35,011 nucleotides of DNA from JARRON01 sp037383845 (GCA_037383845.1 JARRON010000019.1:1-35011), one strand, 5' to 3'; positions 17,282 to 26,305 are shown, counted from the stretch's first letter. Notes: a model not told the origin generated them from the sequence alone. Made by a program: numbers and translations.

Positions 17282-18403
17282 TTACGGGACGACGCGGTCG
17301 ATGCGAATCTGCACCGGGCCGTCGCCCTGCTTATAGACTACCTCACCGAAGAGGTCGCCGGGCTTCGCGGCAGGGCTGCCGGACAGGGAGACCCTGGCCA
17401 CCAGGCTGAGTTCCGGCTGGTCGAGGATGGTCACGCCCTGCATCATGGCGTTGCTGTCCGAGAGTTCCACGGCCACCGGGAGCTGGTCGCTGGCCTTCCG
17501 GATAACCGCCAGGGGCGGCCCGCCTGCCGGGTTCCGGGCAATAATGAAAAGCGGAGCCCCGTTCCCGAGTCGGCTCGCCAGTTCCGGGTCCAGGGAGATT
17601 TCGATGGGAATCCCGCCAGCGGTTCCCGCCTCCGCCGACGGTTCCCGGTCGGCAGGCGTGGCGGCCGCCGCGGTCGACACCGGGCCGGCGCCCTGGCTCT
17701 CCTCGGCTGCCGCGAACATCGCGGGATCCACGCCCATGTGGGCTTCTGCCTCGGCGATCCTCTCCTCGATCAGCGGGACGAGGGTCTGGGGAGGGTTCAT
17801 GGTCAGGAGCGTGTTGAGGCGCTCTACGGAGGTGGAAAAGTCCCGGTTCTCGTACGCATAGATTCCGCCGTACCACAGGCCCTTGGGATGAGCCGGATTC
17901 AGCTCAAGCACCCGCTCGAAAAGCGGACCGGCCTGGCCCTGGAGGCCCTGGGGATCCGAAAGGGCCAGCGCCTCGCCGTAGTCGGCGAGCAGCTCGATGG
18001 GCTCTCCGGAGGCAGCGTCCAGTCCCTGCCGGAACGCCCCCGCCGCGTCCTCGAAGCGGCGCATGGACATGTAGGTCCGGCCAAGCATGGACCAGCCTTC
18101 CACGTCCTGCGGCTCACGCTGGAGGCGGGCAACCAGAGCCTCTACGGCCTCCTCCATGTCGTGGGTCTGCTCGGCCTGCCGGGCGGCGGCACGGCCGGTT
18201 TCGCCGCTCCAGTCCCAGGTGGTCCACTGGGAGTACAGCACCAGCGCGGTGACCGGGATGACAAAGGCCATCACGACTCCCAGGCCCAGCGTGGCGCCGG
18301 AGCGGCCTTCGCCCTGCTTCAGCCAGCCGCGCAGAACGGGCACGAACACCACCGCCGCGGCGACCAGCCCGAGGGCCAGCGCCGCGATCCAGAATCCGAT
18401 CAT
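17282..18403 (-). CDS. ccmI: Cytochrome c maturation protein CcmI
   Basis: 373 residues. CcmI brings apocytochrome c to the CcmF/CcmH haem-ligation complex. The N-terminus has two membrane helices (about 2-24 and 40-60) flanking a short cytoplasmic loop with an Lys/Arg pair, then a TPR region (EGWSMLGRTYMSMRRFEDAA, ELNPAHPKGLWYGGIYAYEN), an Ala/Pro/Glu-rich linker (about 225-255), and a C-terminal periplasmic beta domain (about 260-373) as in long CcmI proteins. Its ATG at 18403 overlaps the ccmH stop as ATGA. Confidence 0.9.
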   Translation of the reverse strand: MIGFWIAALALGLVAAAVVFVPVLRGWLKQGEGRSGATLGLGVVMAFVIPVTALVLYSQWTTWDWSGETGRAAARQAEQTHDMEEAVEALVARLQREPQDVEGWSMLGRTYMSMRRFEDAAGAFRQGLDAASGEPIELLADYGEALALSDPQGLQGQAGPLFERVLELNPAHPKGLWYGGIYAYENRDFSTSVERLNTLLTMNPPQTLVPLIEERIAEAEAHMGVDPAMFAAAEESQGAGPVSTAAAATPADREPSAEAGTAGGIPIEISLDPELASRLGNGAPLFIIARNPAGGPPLAVIRKASDQLPVAVELSDSNAMMQGVTILDQPELSLVARVSLSGSPAAKPGDLFGEVVYKQGDGPVQIRIDRVVP

Positions 18404-18834
18404 GAACTCTCCCCTGCTACCTGTTCAGGTTCGCTATCCGCCGCCTCGCGGCTGCGCCGGCTGATGACCATGATCATGCCGAGGATGCCGATCAGCAGCA
18501 GGATCATGGGGGCGCCCCAGAGAAGCCATGTGGTGGGCTTCAGCGGCGGACGATACAAGACAAAATCGCCATACCTGGCGGTCATGAACTCCAGGATCTC
18601 CTCGTCCGTTTTGCCGGCCTTGAGCATCTCGAGGACCTGCCCGCGCAGGTCCTTCGCCAGGTCGGCGTTGGAGTCGGCGATGTTCTGGTTCTGACAGACG
18701 ACGCACCGGAGTTCCTTGGTGAGGCGGTCGTAACGGGCTTCCTGTTCCGGCGAGTCGAAGCTGATGTCGCCATCGATGGCGAATGCGCCGAAGGGAACCG
18801 CCAGGGCGACGACCAGCAGGAGCAGCCGCTTCAT
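18400..18834 (-). CDS. ccmH: Cytochrome c maturation thiol oxidoreductase CcmH (short form)
   Basis: 144 residues. It has a signal peptide (MKRLLLLVVALAVPFGAFA) and a redox motif LRCVVCQNQNIADSNADLAK (C44, C47), typical of CcmH, which reduces the haem-binding cysteines of apocytochrome c. A membrane anchor lies at about 102-124 (TTWLLWGAPMILLLIGILGM). The short form lacks the TPR tail of E. coli CcmH; that function is in the separate ccmI that follows. Both ends overlap neighbours by four bases (ATGA). Confidence 0.93.
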   Translation of the reverse strand: MKRLLLLVVALAVPFGAFAIDGDISFDSPEQEARYDRLTKELRCVVCQNQNIADSNADLAKDLRGQVLEMLKAGKTDEEILEFMTARYGDFVLYRPPLKPTTWLLWGAPMILLLIGILGMIMVISRRSREAADSEPEQVAGESS

Positions 18835-19370
18835 CGTACGCCTCCCTGCATTTCCTGGATGCGCGGACGGAAGTCACGGGACCACACCTCCGCGGTGAGA
18901 GGCCCCAGGTGCTTGTACACCACGGTTCCGTCAGGGCTGATCAGGAACGTCTCGGGCGCGCCGTACACGCCCCAGTCCAGGCTTCCCATGCCGTCCGGGT
19001 CGTAGGCCACTCGGACGTAGGGATCCCCGAGCCGGCTCAGCCACTGCAGGGCGGGCGACCGCTCGTCCCGGTAGTTAAGGCCGTAGATGGGGACCTCGCC
19101 GGAGCGGGCCAGCTGCATCAGGAACCCGTGTTCCTGCCGGCAGCCGGCACACCAGGTGGCCCAGACGTTGAGCAACGCCGGCTTGCCGAACATGTCGCTG
19201 GTAGCGAAGGACTGTTTCGGGTTGGACAGGCTTTCGAGTTCGAACGCCGGTGCCGGCTTGCCAATCAGCGGCGACGGCACTTCCCGGGGATTGAGGAACA
19301 GGCCCCTGTAGAAAACGACCAGCAGCAGGCCGAACAGCAGCGCCGGCAGCAGGTACTTCAGCGACTTCAT
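18831..19370 (-). CDS. ccmG: Thioredoxin-like CcmG/DsbE
   Basis: 179 residues. Membrane-anchored periplasmic thioredoxin. An N-terminal anchor (LLPALLFGLLLVVF, about 8-22) leads to a thioredoxin fold with WATWCAGCRQEH (C74, C77), which keeps CcmH and apocytochrome c cysteines reduced. The acidic GPLTAEVW end and conserved EVPIYGLNYRDERS match DsbE-type CcmG. The ATG at 19370 follows the ccmF stop directly (TAGATG). Confidence 0.94.
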   Translation of the reverse strand: MKSLKYLLPALLFGLLLVVFYRGLFLNPREVPSPLIGKPAPAFELESLSNPKQSFATSDMFGKPALLNVWATWCAGCRQEHGFLMQLARSGEVPIYGLNYRDERSPALQWLSRLGDPYVRVAYDPDGMGSLDWGVYGAPETFLISPDGTVVYKHLGPLTAEVWSRDFRPRIQEMQGGVR

Positions 19371-21335
19371 CTAGGCAGGCCTCCCCGCCGCCGCCGCATC
19401 CGCGGGCACCGTGGCCTCGCGGCGAACCCGGTAACGCCGGTCCGAGGCCGCGATGCCGCCTCCGAACGCCATGATCAGCGCGCCCAGCCAGATCAGGCGG
19501 ATCATGGGCTTGTACTGGATGCGCATGCTCCAGGCGCCCTGCCCCAGGGGCTCGCCGAGGGCGACAAACAGGTCCCGCGACAGCCGCGGGTGGATAGCCG
19601 CCTCGGTCATGGGGCTCTGCTGCACCCGGTAGGTGCGCTTCTGCGGCTGCAGGAGAGTGATCTCCTTGCCGTCCCGGCTTACGCGGACGTCCGCTTCCAC
19701 CGCCGAGTAGTTCGGTCCCTGTACGTTACGGGTATCCGTGAAGTGGAAGTCATAGCCGGCAATGGTGACCGAGTCCCCGGGATTCATCCCGATGTCCTTC
19801 TCGATGCTGAAGGAGGACACGCCGGTGATGCCCAGAACGAACACGCCGACGCCGAAGTGGGCGACGGACATGCCCATCATGCCCCGCGGATAGCCCGCCA
19901 GGCTCCTGCGGCGCAACGCGTAGCGGACCGGCTCGATGAACGAGACGGCCATGAGCCACACCGCCAGGAAGACGCCCACCGAGGACAGGATGCCCACCTC
20001 GTGGTAGACGGCCACCTCGAGCACTAGGGTGATCAGCAGGGCCGCCGCGGCGTAGGGCCACAGCTTCTGCCGGAGCTGGGTGGGGTCCGCCTTGCCCCAG
20101 CCCGTGTGCATACCCAGGCCGACAATGAACACCAGCGGGATCGTGGGGATCAGGAAAGCCGTGTTGAAGTACGGCGGACCCACCGAAATCTTGCCCAGAC
20201 CCAGGGCGTCGATGAACAGCGGGTACAGCGTCCCGAACAGCACCAGGAGCGCGGAAACCACCAGCAGCATGTTGTTCAGGAGCAGGAAGGTCTCCCGGGA
20301 CAGCGGCGCGAAGCCGCCGGACTGGGCCAGCGCCGGCGCCCGCCACGCGTAGAGGGCGAGCGCGCCGCCGATGAAGAACGCCAGCAGGGCCAGGATAAAG
20401 ACGCCCCGGCTGGGATCCGTCGCAAAGGCGTGCACTGAGACCAGGACGCCGGAGCGGACCAGGAAGGTGCCCAGCAGGCTCAGGGAAAACGCAAACACGG
20501 CCAGCAGCAGGGTCCAGCCCTTGAAGAGGCCCCGTTTCTCCGTGACCGCCAGGGAATGCATCAGCGCCGTGCCCACCAGCCACGGCATAAACGAGGCGTT
20601 CTCCACGGGGTCCCAGAACCACCAGCCGCCCCAGCCGAGTTCGTAGTAGGCCCACCAGCTGCCCAGGGCGATGCCGATCGTCAGGAAAAGCCAGGCCGCC
20701 GTGGTCCAGGGCCGCGTCCAGCGCGCCCAGTCGGCGTCGAGCCGGCCCTCGATCAGGGCCGCAATGGCGAACGCGAAAGCCACGGCGAAGCCCACGTAAC
20801 CCATGTAGAGCATGGGCGGATGGATAGCCAGCCCGGGGTCCTGCAGGAGCGGATTCAGGTCCCGTCCGTCCATCGCGGCCGGGATCAGCCGATCGAAGGG
20901 ATTGGACGTGCCCAGGGTGAACAGCATGAAGCCCACGCTGACCAGGCCCAGGACCCCGATGACCTTGCCGGCCATGGCGTCAGGAAGGTTGCGCGACAGG
21001 CCGCAGACCGCGGCGGTCCAGAGGCTGAGGGACAGCACCCAGAGAAGCAGAGAGCCCTCGTGGGCGCCCCACACCGCGGAGATACGATAGACGAGGGGCA
21101 GCGCGGAGTTCGAGTTCTGCGCCACGGACGTGACGGAAAAATCGTTGACGATGAAGGCGTGGGTCAGGAGCGCGAACGCCGCGGCGACGAAGACGAACTG
21201 GCCCACCGCCGCTGGCCGCACGGCAGCGGTCCACGCCGGCCGGTGGGTCAGCGGCCCGGCCAGGCCGAAAACGGCCTGGGCACCGGCAAGACAGAGGGCG
21301 ATGACGAGACAGAAATGGCCGAGCTCGGGGATCAC
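19371..21335 (-). CDS. ccmF: Haem lyase CcmF
   Basis: 654 residues with about 14-15 membrane helices. CcmF joins haem from holo-CcmE to apocytochrome c. The tryptophan-rich haem-handling motif is GWGGWWFWDPVENASFMPWL (near 235-255), with conserved histidines nearby on the periplasmic side (RISAVWGAHEGSLLLWV and later VSVHAFATDP, MHTGWG). The C-terminal periplasmic domain holds VTIAGYDFHFTDTRNVQGPN. Start is GTG at 21335, whose GTGA overlaps the ccmE stop. Length fits E. coli CcmF (647). Confidence 0.95.
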   Translation of the reverse strand: MIPELGHFCLVIALCLAGAQAVFGLAGPLTHRPAWTAAVRPAAVGQFVFVAAAFALLTHAFIVNDFSVTSVAQNSNSALPLVYRISAVWGAHEGSLLLWVLSLSLWTAAVCGLSRNLPDAMAGKVIGVLGLVSVGFMLFTLGTSNPFDRLIPAAMDGRDLNPLLQDPGLAIHPPMLYMGYVGFAVAFAFAIAALIEGRLDADWARWTRPWTTAAWLFLTIGIALGSWWAYYELGWGGWWFWDPVENASFMPWLVGTALMHSLAVTEKRGLFKGWTLLLAVFAFSLSLLGTFLVRSGVLVSVHAFATDPSRGVFILALLAFFIGGALALYAWRAPALAQSGGFAPLSRETFLLLNNMLLVVSALLVLFGTLYPLFIDALGLGKISVGPPYFNTAFLIPTIPLVFIVGLGMHTGWGKADPTQLRQKLWPYAAAALLITLVLEVAVYHEVGILSSVGVFLAVWLMAVSFIEPVRYALRRRSLAGYPRGMMGMSVAHFGVGVFVLGITGVSSFSIEKDIGMNPGDSVTIAGYDFHFTDTRNVQGPNYSAVEADVRVSRDGKEITLLQPQKRTYRVQQSPMTEAAIHPRLSRDLFVALGEPLGQGAWSMRIQYKPMIRLIWLGALIMAFGGGIAASDRRYRVRREATVPADAAAAGRPA

Positions 21336-21811
21336 TTGTAGTCCCCCTGGCCGTAGCTGCTGCCTGACTGCCCGGACTTGGCACCGCCCTGGCCGTGGAC
21401 TTCCTGGAGGGAGTCGGCGACTTCGGGCGGCATGTAATTCTCATCGTGCTTGGCCAGGACTTCGTCGGCCACGAATACGCCGTCTTCCAGGCTGCCGTGG
21501 GCGATGATCCCCTGCCCTTCCCGGAACAGGTCCGGCAGGATGCCGCTGTAGCTCACGGTGACCAGTTCCGCGTTGTCGGTCAGCGTGAAGGCCACGTCCA
21601 TGGAGCCTTCGGCACGGTCGATGGAGCCCGGCACCACGAGCCCCCCAACCCGGAAGCGGCGTGCGTCGGGAGCCTCCCCGGCGGCCACCTGGGTGGGACT
21701 GTAGTAGTAAAGGATGTTCTCGTTCATGGCCCGGAGCAGGAACGCGGCCCCTACCCCTACGCCAGCCAGTACGAGGCCGACGGCAATAAGACGCTGGTGA
21801 CGGGCTTTCAT
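21332..21811 (-). CDS. ccmE: Haem chaperone CcmE
   Basis: 159 residues. A single N-terminal anchor (RLIAVGLVLAGVGVGAAFLL) is followed by a beta-barrel domain. The haem-binding motif LAKHDENYMPPEV has H122, which forms a covalent bond to haem in CcmE, and Y126, an axial ligand. The flexible Gly/Ser/Lys-rich C-terminus is typical. ATG at 21811 overlaps the ccmD stop. Confidence 0.95.
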   Translation of the reverse strand: MKARHQRLIAVGLVLAGVGVGAAFLLRAMNENILYYYSPTQVAAGEAPDARRFRVGGLVVPGSIDRAEGSMDVAFTLTDNAELVTVSYSGILPDLFREGQGIIAHGSLEDGVFVADEVLAKHDENYMPPEVADSLQEVHGQGGAKSGQSGSSYGQGDYK

Positions 21812-21987
21812 TGTGTCTCCTCGGCGGCAATCCGGCGGCGTTCACGCTCCAGGCGCTGGCGCAGGCGTCGACGGGCCGCGACGACGTTGGCAATCAGCAC
21901 AAAGGCGGTCAGCGCAAAGCTCGACCAGACGTAGACTGCGTATTTTCCGTAATCAAGGGCTTCCAAGTCAGCCACTCCCCAAGACAT
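21808..21987 (-). CDS. ccmD: Haem exporter accessory protein CcmD
   Basis: 59 residues: one membrane helix (YAVYVWSSFALTAFVLIANV) preceded by MSWGVADLEALDYGK and followed by a very basic tail (ARRRLRQRLERERRRIAAEE), the layout of CcmD. It helps release holo-CcmE from CcmABC. I chose ATG at 21987, which overlaps ccmC by 20 bases; a TTG at 22020 would add residues with no similarity. Small CcmD proteins are weakly conserved, so the call rests on position and topology. Confidence 0.85.
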   Translation of the reverse strand: MSWGVADLEALDYGKYAVYVWSSFALTAFVLIANVVAARRRLRQRLERERRRIAAEETQ

Positions 21988-22705
21988 CCCGGAGCCACTT
22001 TTTGTTCCGCTCCCGGGCAAGAATTTCGGCCCGAGTACGTATAAGTAACACCGCGACGAAGTAACAGGTAAACCCCAGCCACATGATCAGCAGGGGCATG
22101 AGCATGGCGCTGTCCATGGACGGCTTGCCCAGTTTCGAGATGGTGGCGGGCTGGTGAAGGGTGTTCCACCATTCCACCGAGTACTTGATGATCGGGATAT
22201 TGATCACACCGATGATGGCCAGGAGCGCGCTGGCCCGGTCCGCCCGGGTTTCGTCGTCGATGGCCGCACGAAGGGCCATGTAGCCGAAATACAGGAACAG
22301 CAGGACCAGTTCAGAGGTCAGCCGCGCATCCCACACCCACCAGGTGCCCCACATGGGCTTGCCCCAGATGGAGCCTGTAGCCAGGGCCAGGAACGTGAAC
22401 GACGCTCCGATGGGCGCGCAGGCCGCCGCCACGGAATGAGCCAGCTTGATCCGCCAGACCAGGCCGATGGCCGCTGCCGTGGCCATGATCACGTAGGCGA
22501 ACATCGACAGCCAGGCGCTGGGCACGTGGAAGTAGATGATCCGGAAGGCGTCTTTTTGCTGGTAGTCCTCCGGTGCCAGCACCATTCCGCCGATGAGCCC
22601 GGCCACGATCAGCAGCAGCGATGCCCAGCCCAGCCACGGGGCAAGCGCCCCGGACAGCCGCCAGAAGTGAGGCGGCGATCCCATCTTGTGTATGAATTCA
22701 AACAT
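21968..22705 (-). CDS. ccmC: Haem transporter subunit CcmC
   Basis: 245 residues with six membrane helices. It presents haem to CcmE. The WWD motif is GTWWVWDARLTSELVLL (from about residue 120). The haem-ligand histidines H60 (IYFHVPSAW) and H184 (WWNTLHQP) fall at the same numbers as in E. coli CcmC. The start MFEFIHKMGSPPHFW aligns with E. coli MWKTLHQL, which supports ATG at 22705 over an internal one at 22684. No strong ribosome binding site. A gap of 93 bases separates it from ccmB, the only spacer of that size within the ccm run. Confidence 0.94.
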   Translation of the reverse strand: MFEFIHKMGSPPHFWRLSGALAPWLGWASLLLIVAGLIGGMVLAPEDYQQKDAFRIIYFHVPSAWLSMFAYVIMATAAAIGLVWRIKLAHSVAAACAPIGASFTFLALATGSIWGKPMWGTWWVWDARLTSELVLLFLYFGYMALRAAIDDETRADRASALLAIIGVINIPIIKYSVEWWNTLHQPATISKLGKPSMDSAMLMPLLIMWLGFTCYFVAVLLIRTRAEILARERNKKWLRDVLGSG

Positions 22706-22714
22706 AAGCCAGAT

Positions 22715-22743
22715 ATTTAACCGCTAACTAGAATTAGTCTCAA
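22715..22743 (-). promoter_or_regulatory. Weak candidate internal promoter in the ccmB-ccmC gap
   Basis: Reading the minus strand, TTGAGA (22743-22738, 5 of 6) and TTAAAT (22720-22715, 4 of 6) lie 17 bases apart. Transcription would start within a few bases of the ccmC ATG, leaving almost no leader, which counts against it. The patch is strikingly AT-rich for this window. Confidence 0.2.
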
Positions 22744-22798
22744 TTGAGGTGACTACGCATTCCCAGCGGGCCGCGTTGCCGTTCCACTCCCCCGGCGA

Positions 22799-23482
22799 TC
22801 AGTCCAGGCTGATCCGCATGGCGGCGGCCATGCCGGCCGGGGCCAGGCTCACGGCCAGCAGCAGCACCGCCGACAGGAGATAGATGACGCCGGCGGTGTC
22901 CAGGCCCTGCACGGCGAGATCCGTAGCCCGGGCGCCGAAGATGAGCACTGGCATCACGATCGGCAGGATCAGCAGCGACAGCAGCCCCCCGCCCCGCCGC
23001 AGTCCCACGGTCAGCGCCGCCATGACGGCGCCGGCCAGGCTGAGCACCGGCGTCGCCAGGAGCAGCGCCAGCATGGTCGCCGGGACCGCTTCCGGCGCCA
23101 GGAACAGGGCATGACCCACGATGGGCGCCATGATGACCAGAGGCAGGCCCGTCATGAGCCAGTGGGCGGTGGTCTTGGCCAGGAGCAGGATGGACAGGGG
23201 CTGGGGCGACAGTGCCAGCTGTTCCATCGTCCCGTCCTCCACGTCCTGCCGGAACAGGCTTTCCGCCGCCAGCAGGGATGCCAGCAGGGCTGAGACCCAG
23301 ATCACTCCTGGCGCGATGGAGGCGAGTTGCTCCGGTGCCGGGCTGAGGGCAAGGGGGAACAGCGTGGTGACCATGACGAAGAACATCAGCGGGTTGGCCG
23401 CCTGGCCGATGTGCCGGAATGCCAGGCGAAGATCCCGCACCAGCTGGAGCCAGAAAGCCGTTGCCAGGCCGGGCCATTCCAT
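22799..23482 (-). CDS. ccmB: ABC transporter permease CcmB
   Basis: 227 residues, six predicted membrane helices. Membrane component of the CcmAB ATPase that drives release of holo-CcmE from CcmCD. Family blocks seen: LQLVRDLRLAFRHIGQAANP at the start, APGVIWVSALLASLLAAESL, FRQDVEDGTMEQLALSP, and GLRRGGGLLSLLILPIVMPV. The start ATG shares a base with the ccmA stop (TGATG). Confidence 0.93.
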   Translation of the reverse strand: MEWPGLATAFWLQLVRDLRLAFRHIGQAANPLMFFVMVTTLFPLALSPAPEQLASIAPGVIWVSALLASLLAAESLFRQDVEDGTMEQLALSPQPLSILLLAKTTAHWLMTGLPLVIMAPIVGHALFLAPEAVPATMLALLLATPVLSLAGAVMAALTVGLRRGGGLLSLLILPIVMPVLIFGARATDLAVQGLDTAGVIYLLSAVLLLAVSLAPAGMAAAMRISLD

Positions 23483-24114
23483 CAGCCGAGCTCCAGCCGG
23501 CGGGTGATGCCCGCGTGGACCCCGTGGGACTGGTGGGCCACCAGCAGCACCAGGCCCCCTTTCTCCAGGTGCTGTCCCATCATCTCGTCCACCAGCGCCC
23601 GGCCGTCCACGTCAAGGTTCGTGTAGGGCTCGTCCAGTACCCATAGCCGGGCGCCGCTGGCCAGCGCCTTCGCCAGGGAAACCCGGCGCTTCTGCCCGGC
23701 GGAGAGGCTGCGGGCGGGCACGGTCCTCTGGCGGGTCAGCCCCACGCGCTCCAGCGCTCCATGAACATCTGCCTCGCTGATCCAGGTCCGCAAGCCCAGC
23801 TGGAAATGGAGGTTTTCCTCGGCGGTCAGGTCCGCCTTCAGACTTTCCCGGTGACCGAGATAGCAAAGAGACGCGTGGAAGTCCGCCCGGGCCCGCCGGA
23901 TCTTGCGGCCCTCCCAGTAGACCTCGCCGGTCTCCGGGAGGGTCAGGCCGCAAAGGACCCTGAGCAGGCTGGTCTTGCCGCAGCCGTTCGGGCCCACGAT
24001 GTGCAGCAGCTCCCCGTCGTCCAGGTGGAACGAGACGCCCGTGAACAGCCGCCGGTCTCCTCGCCAAAGCTCCAGGCCGTCCGCCCGGAGGACACGGGCA
24101 GCAGATTCACTCAT
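23482..24114 (-). CDS. ccmA: ABC transporter ATP-binding protein CcmA
   Basis: 210 residues, cytosolic ATPase of the haem chaperone release complex. Walker A is GPNGCGKTS (residues 41-49), the signature SLSAGQKRRVSLAKAL begins near 136, Walker B is LWVLDEPYTNLD (about 157-168) and the switch His is in LVAHQSH. First gene of the minus-strand unit that runs to 13813; the 289 bases upstream separate it from the divergent prpE. Start ATG at 24114 begins MSESAARVLRADGLEL. Confidence 0.95.
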   Translation of the reverse strand: MSESAARVLRADGLELWRGDRRLFTGVSFHLDDGELLHIVGPNGCGKTSLLRVLCGLTLPETGEVYWEGRKIRRARADFHASLCYLGHRESLKADLTAEENLHFQLGLRTWISEADVHGALERVGLTRQRTVPARSLSAGQKRRVSLAKALASGARLWVLDEPYTNLDVDGRALVDEMMGQHLEKGGLVLLVAHQSHGVHAGITRRLELG

Positions 24115-24403
24115 GAGCGGGGCTTCCGGGTTTCACGAGGCCCGGCCGGGATGGAGAACAATGCTGGGACAAAATAGAACCTTGCGGGCGATCCTTGAGG
24201 CGCGACTTCAAGTTTCGTCGGGTAGTGCCCAAGCCACGGGCGCTTCGGCGGCGGGAAGTATACCCGAGGCCGAACCGTTGCGGGGATAGGTGGGCCCCGC
24301 AACGACCATTTCGACGAAGGGCCAATGGTCGGCCGCGGGCAGGCCGGTTTAGGCTAGGAGGCTGGGCCTTTTTTGCAGACAAGTTGCCGGGGGAGAACCC
24401 ATC

Positions 24404-26305
24404 ATGGACTACGAAACCGTCTACCGCCGATCCCTTGAAGATCCCGATGGCTTCTGGGCCGAGGCCGCTGAAGCCATCGACTGGGACCGCCGATGGGATC
24501 GGGTCCTGGACGACAGCGACGCGCCCATCTACCGCTGGTTCTCCGGTGGCAGGCTGAACACCTGCCACAACGCCGTCGACCGGCACGTGGACGCGGGTCG
24601 GGGCGACCAGGCGGCCCTGATCTACGACAGCCCGGTGACAGGCACCAAGGTCACCTTCACCTATCGGGAGCTGAGGGACCGCGTCGCCCGGATCGCCGGC
24701 GGACTCGCCGCCCAGGGAGTGACCCGCGGGGACCGGGTCATCATCTACATGCCCATGGTCCCCGAGGCCGTGATGGCCATGCTGGCCTGCGCCCGGCTCG
24801 GCGCCATACACTCCGTGGTATTCGGCGGTTTCGCCGCGAAGGAACTGGCCACGCGGATAGACGATGCCAAGCCCAAGGTGGTCATGTCCGCGTCTTGCGG
24901 CATCGAGGTCAACCGGGTGATCCCGTACAAGCCGCTGCTGGACGAGGCGATCCGGCTGTCCGATCACCAGCCGGAACGCTGCATCATCCTCGCCCGGCCA
25001 GAGGCCTCCGCAGAGCTGATGGACGGACGCGACCTGGACTGGGCCGAGCTGGAGGCCGACTCGAGCCCGGCGGACTGCGTGTCGGTGGAGGCGACGGATC
25101 CCCTCTACATCCTCTATACGTCGGGCACCACCGGCATCCCCAAGGGAGTCGTGCGGGACAACGGGGGCCATGCGGTGGCCCTGGCCTGGACCATGAAGCA
25201 CGTTTACGGCGTGGAGCCGGGCGAGGTGTTCTGGGCCGCTTCCGACGTGGGCTGGGTCGTGGGCCACAGCTATATCGCCTATGCACCCCTGCTCCACGGC
25301 TGCACCACGGTGCTGTACGAGGGCAAGCCCGTCGGCACGCCCGATGCGGGAGCATTCTGGCGCGTCATCGCCGAGTACGGCGTGAAGGTCATGTTCACCG
25401 CGCCCACGGCCTTCCGCGCCATCAAGCGAGAGGATCCGAAGGGCGAGTTCCTGGGCCGCTACGATCTGCCCGGCGCCGGATTTCGCGCGCTGTTCCTGGC
25501 CGGCGAACGCTGCGACCCGGACACGCTGAACTGGGCGGAGAAGATGCTTTCCGTGCCCGTGGTCGATCACTGGTGGCAGACGGAGACGGGATGGCCCATC
25601 GTGGCCAACTGCCTCGGCATCGAGCCGCTGCCGGTCAAGGCCGGCTCCCCCACCCGTCCGGTGCCGGGTTACGACGTCCGCGTCGTGGACGAGGTCGGCA
25701 AGGAAGTGCCCGACGGGGAAATTGGCAGCATCGTGATCCGCCTCCCGCTGCCCCCCGGGACCCTGCCCACTCTGTGGCAGAACGACGAACGCTACATCGA
25801 GTCCTACCTGTCCACCTACAAGGGCTATTACCTCACCGGGGATGCCGGATACCGGGACGAGGACGGCTATCTCTGGATCATGAGCCGCATCGACGACATC
25901 ATCAACACGGCGGGCCACCGGCTTTCCACCGGGGCAATGGAAGAGGTGCTGGCGGCCCATCCGGATGTTGCCGAGGCCGCCGTCATCGGCGTTGCGGATG
26001 AACTCAAGGGCGAGCTTCCCGTCGGCCTGGTGGTCCTGAAGTCGGGCGTGGAACACACGCACGAAGAAATCACCCGGCAGCTTGTCGCCATGGTGCGGGA
26101 CAAGATCGGCCCGGTGGCGTCCTTCAAGAAAGTGGCCGTGGTCGACAGGCTTCCGAAGACGCGTTCGGGCAAGGTCCTGCGGGCCACGATGCGCAAGATC
26201 GCGGACGGGCAAACCTACCGGGTACCCCCGACCATCGACGACCCGGTCATCCTCGACGAGGTCAGCCAGGCGCTGCAGACCCTGGGCTACGCCCGTCCGG
26301 ACTGA
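24404..26305 (+). CDS. prpE: Propionate-CoA ligase (PrpE-type acyl-CoA synthetase)
   Basis: 633 residues. Adenylates a short-chain acid and transfers it to CoA, most likely propionate to propionyl-CoA. Overall similarity to E. coli PrpE (628 residues) is clear: YRRSLEDPDGFWAEAAEAID at the start, LNTCHNAVDRHVD, ACARLGAIHSVVFGGFA, the ATP loop YTSGTTGIPKGVVRD, WAASDVGWVVGHSYI, DHWWQTETGWPI and the C-terminal hinge SRIDDIINTAGHRLSTG. PKTRSGKVLR places K590 where acetylation silences enzymes of this family. GGGGGAGA precedes ATG at 24404. Methylcitrate or methylmalonyl genes are not in the window, so the fate of propionyl-CoA is unknown. Acetate or other short acids are possible substrates. Confidence 0.9.
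   Translation: MDYETVYRRSLEDPDGFWAEAAEAIDWDRRWDRVLDDSDAPIYRWFSGGRLNTCHNAVDRHVDAGRGDQAALIYDSPVTGTKVTFTYRELRDRVARIAGGLAAQGVTRGDRVIIYMPMVPEAVMAMLACARLGAIHSVVFGGFAAKELATRIDDAKPKVVMSASCGIEVNRVIPYKPLLDEAIRLSDHQPERCIILARPEASAELMDGRDLDWAELEADSSPADCVSVEATDPLYILYTSGTTGIPKGVVRDNGGHAVALAWTMKHVYGVEPGEVFWAASDVGWVVGHSYIAYAPLLHGCTTVLYEGKPVGTPDAGAFWRVIAEYGVKVMFTAPTAFRAIKREDPKGEFLGRYDLPGAGFRALFLAGERCDPDTLNWAEKMLSVPVVDHWWQTETGWPIVANCLGIEPLPVKAGSPTRPVPGYDVRVVDEVGKEVPDGEIGSIVIRLPLPPGTLPTLWQNDERYIESYLSTYKGYYLTGDAGYRDEDGYLWIMSRIDDIINTAGHRLSTGAMEEVLAAHPDVAEAAVIGVADELKGELPVGLVVLKSGVEHTHEEITRQLVAMVRDKIGPVASFKKVAVVDRLPKTRSGKVLRATMRKIADGQTYRVPPTIDDPVILDEVSQALQTLGYARPD

Noticed and set aside
24364..24380. Sigma-54-like TGG...TTGCA upstream of prpE
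   Set aside because: The GG and GC elements are 9 bases apart, not 10, and the intervening bases do not fit the consensus; no PrpR-type activator gene is seen.
24107..26212. 701-codon minus-strand frame opposite prpE
   Set aside because: Shadow of the acyl-CoA synthetase; it also runs into the divergent intergenic region.
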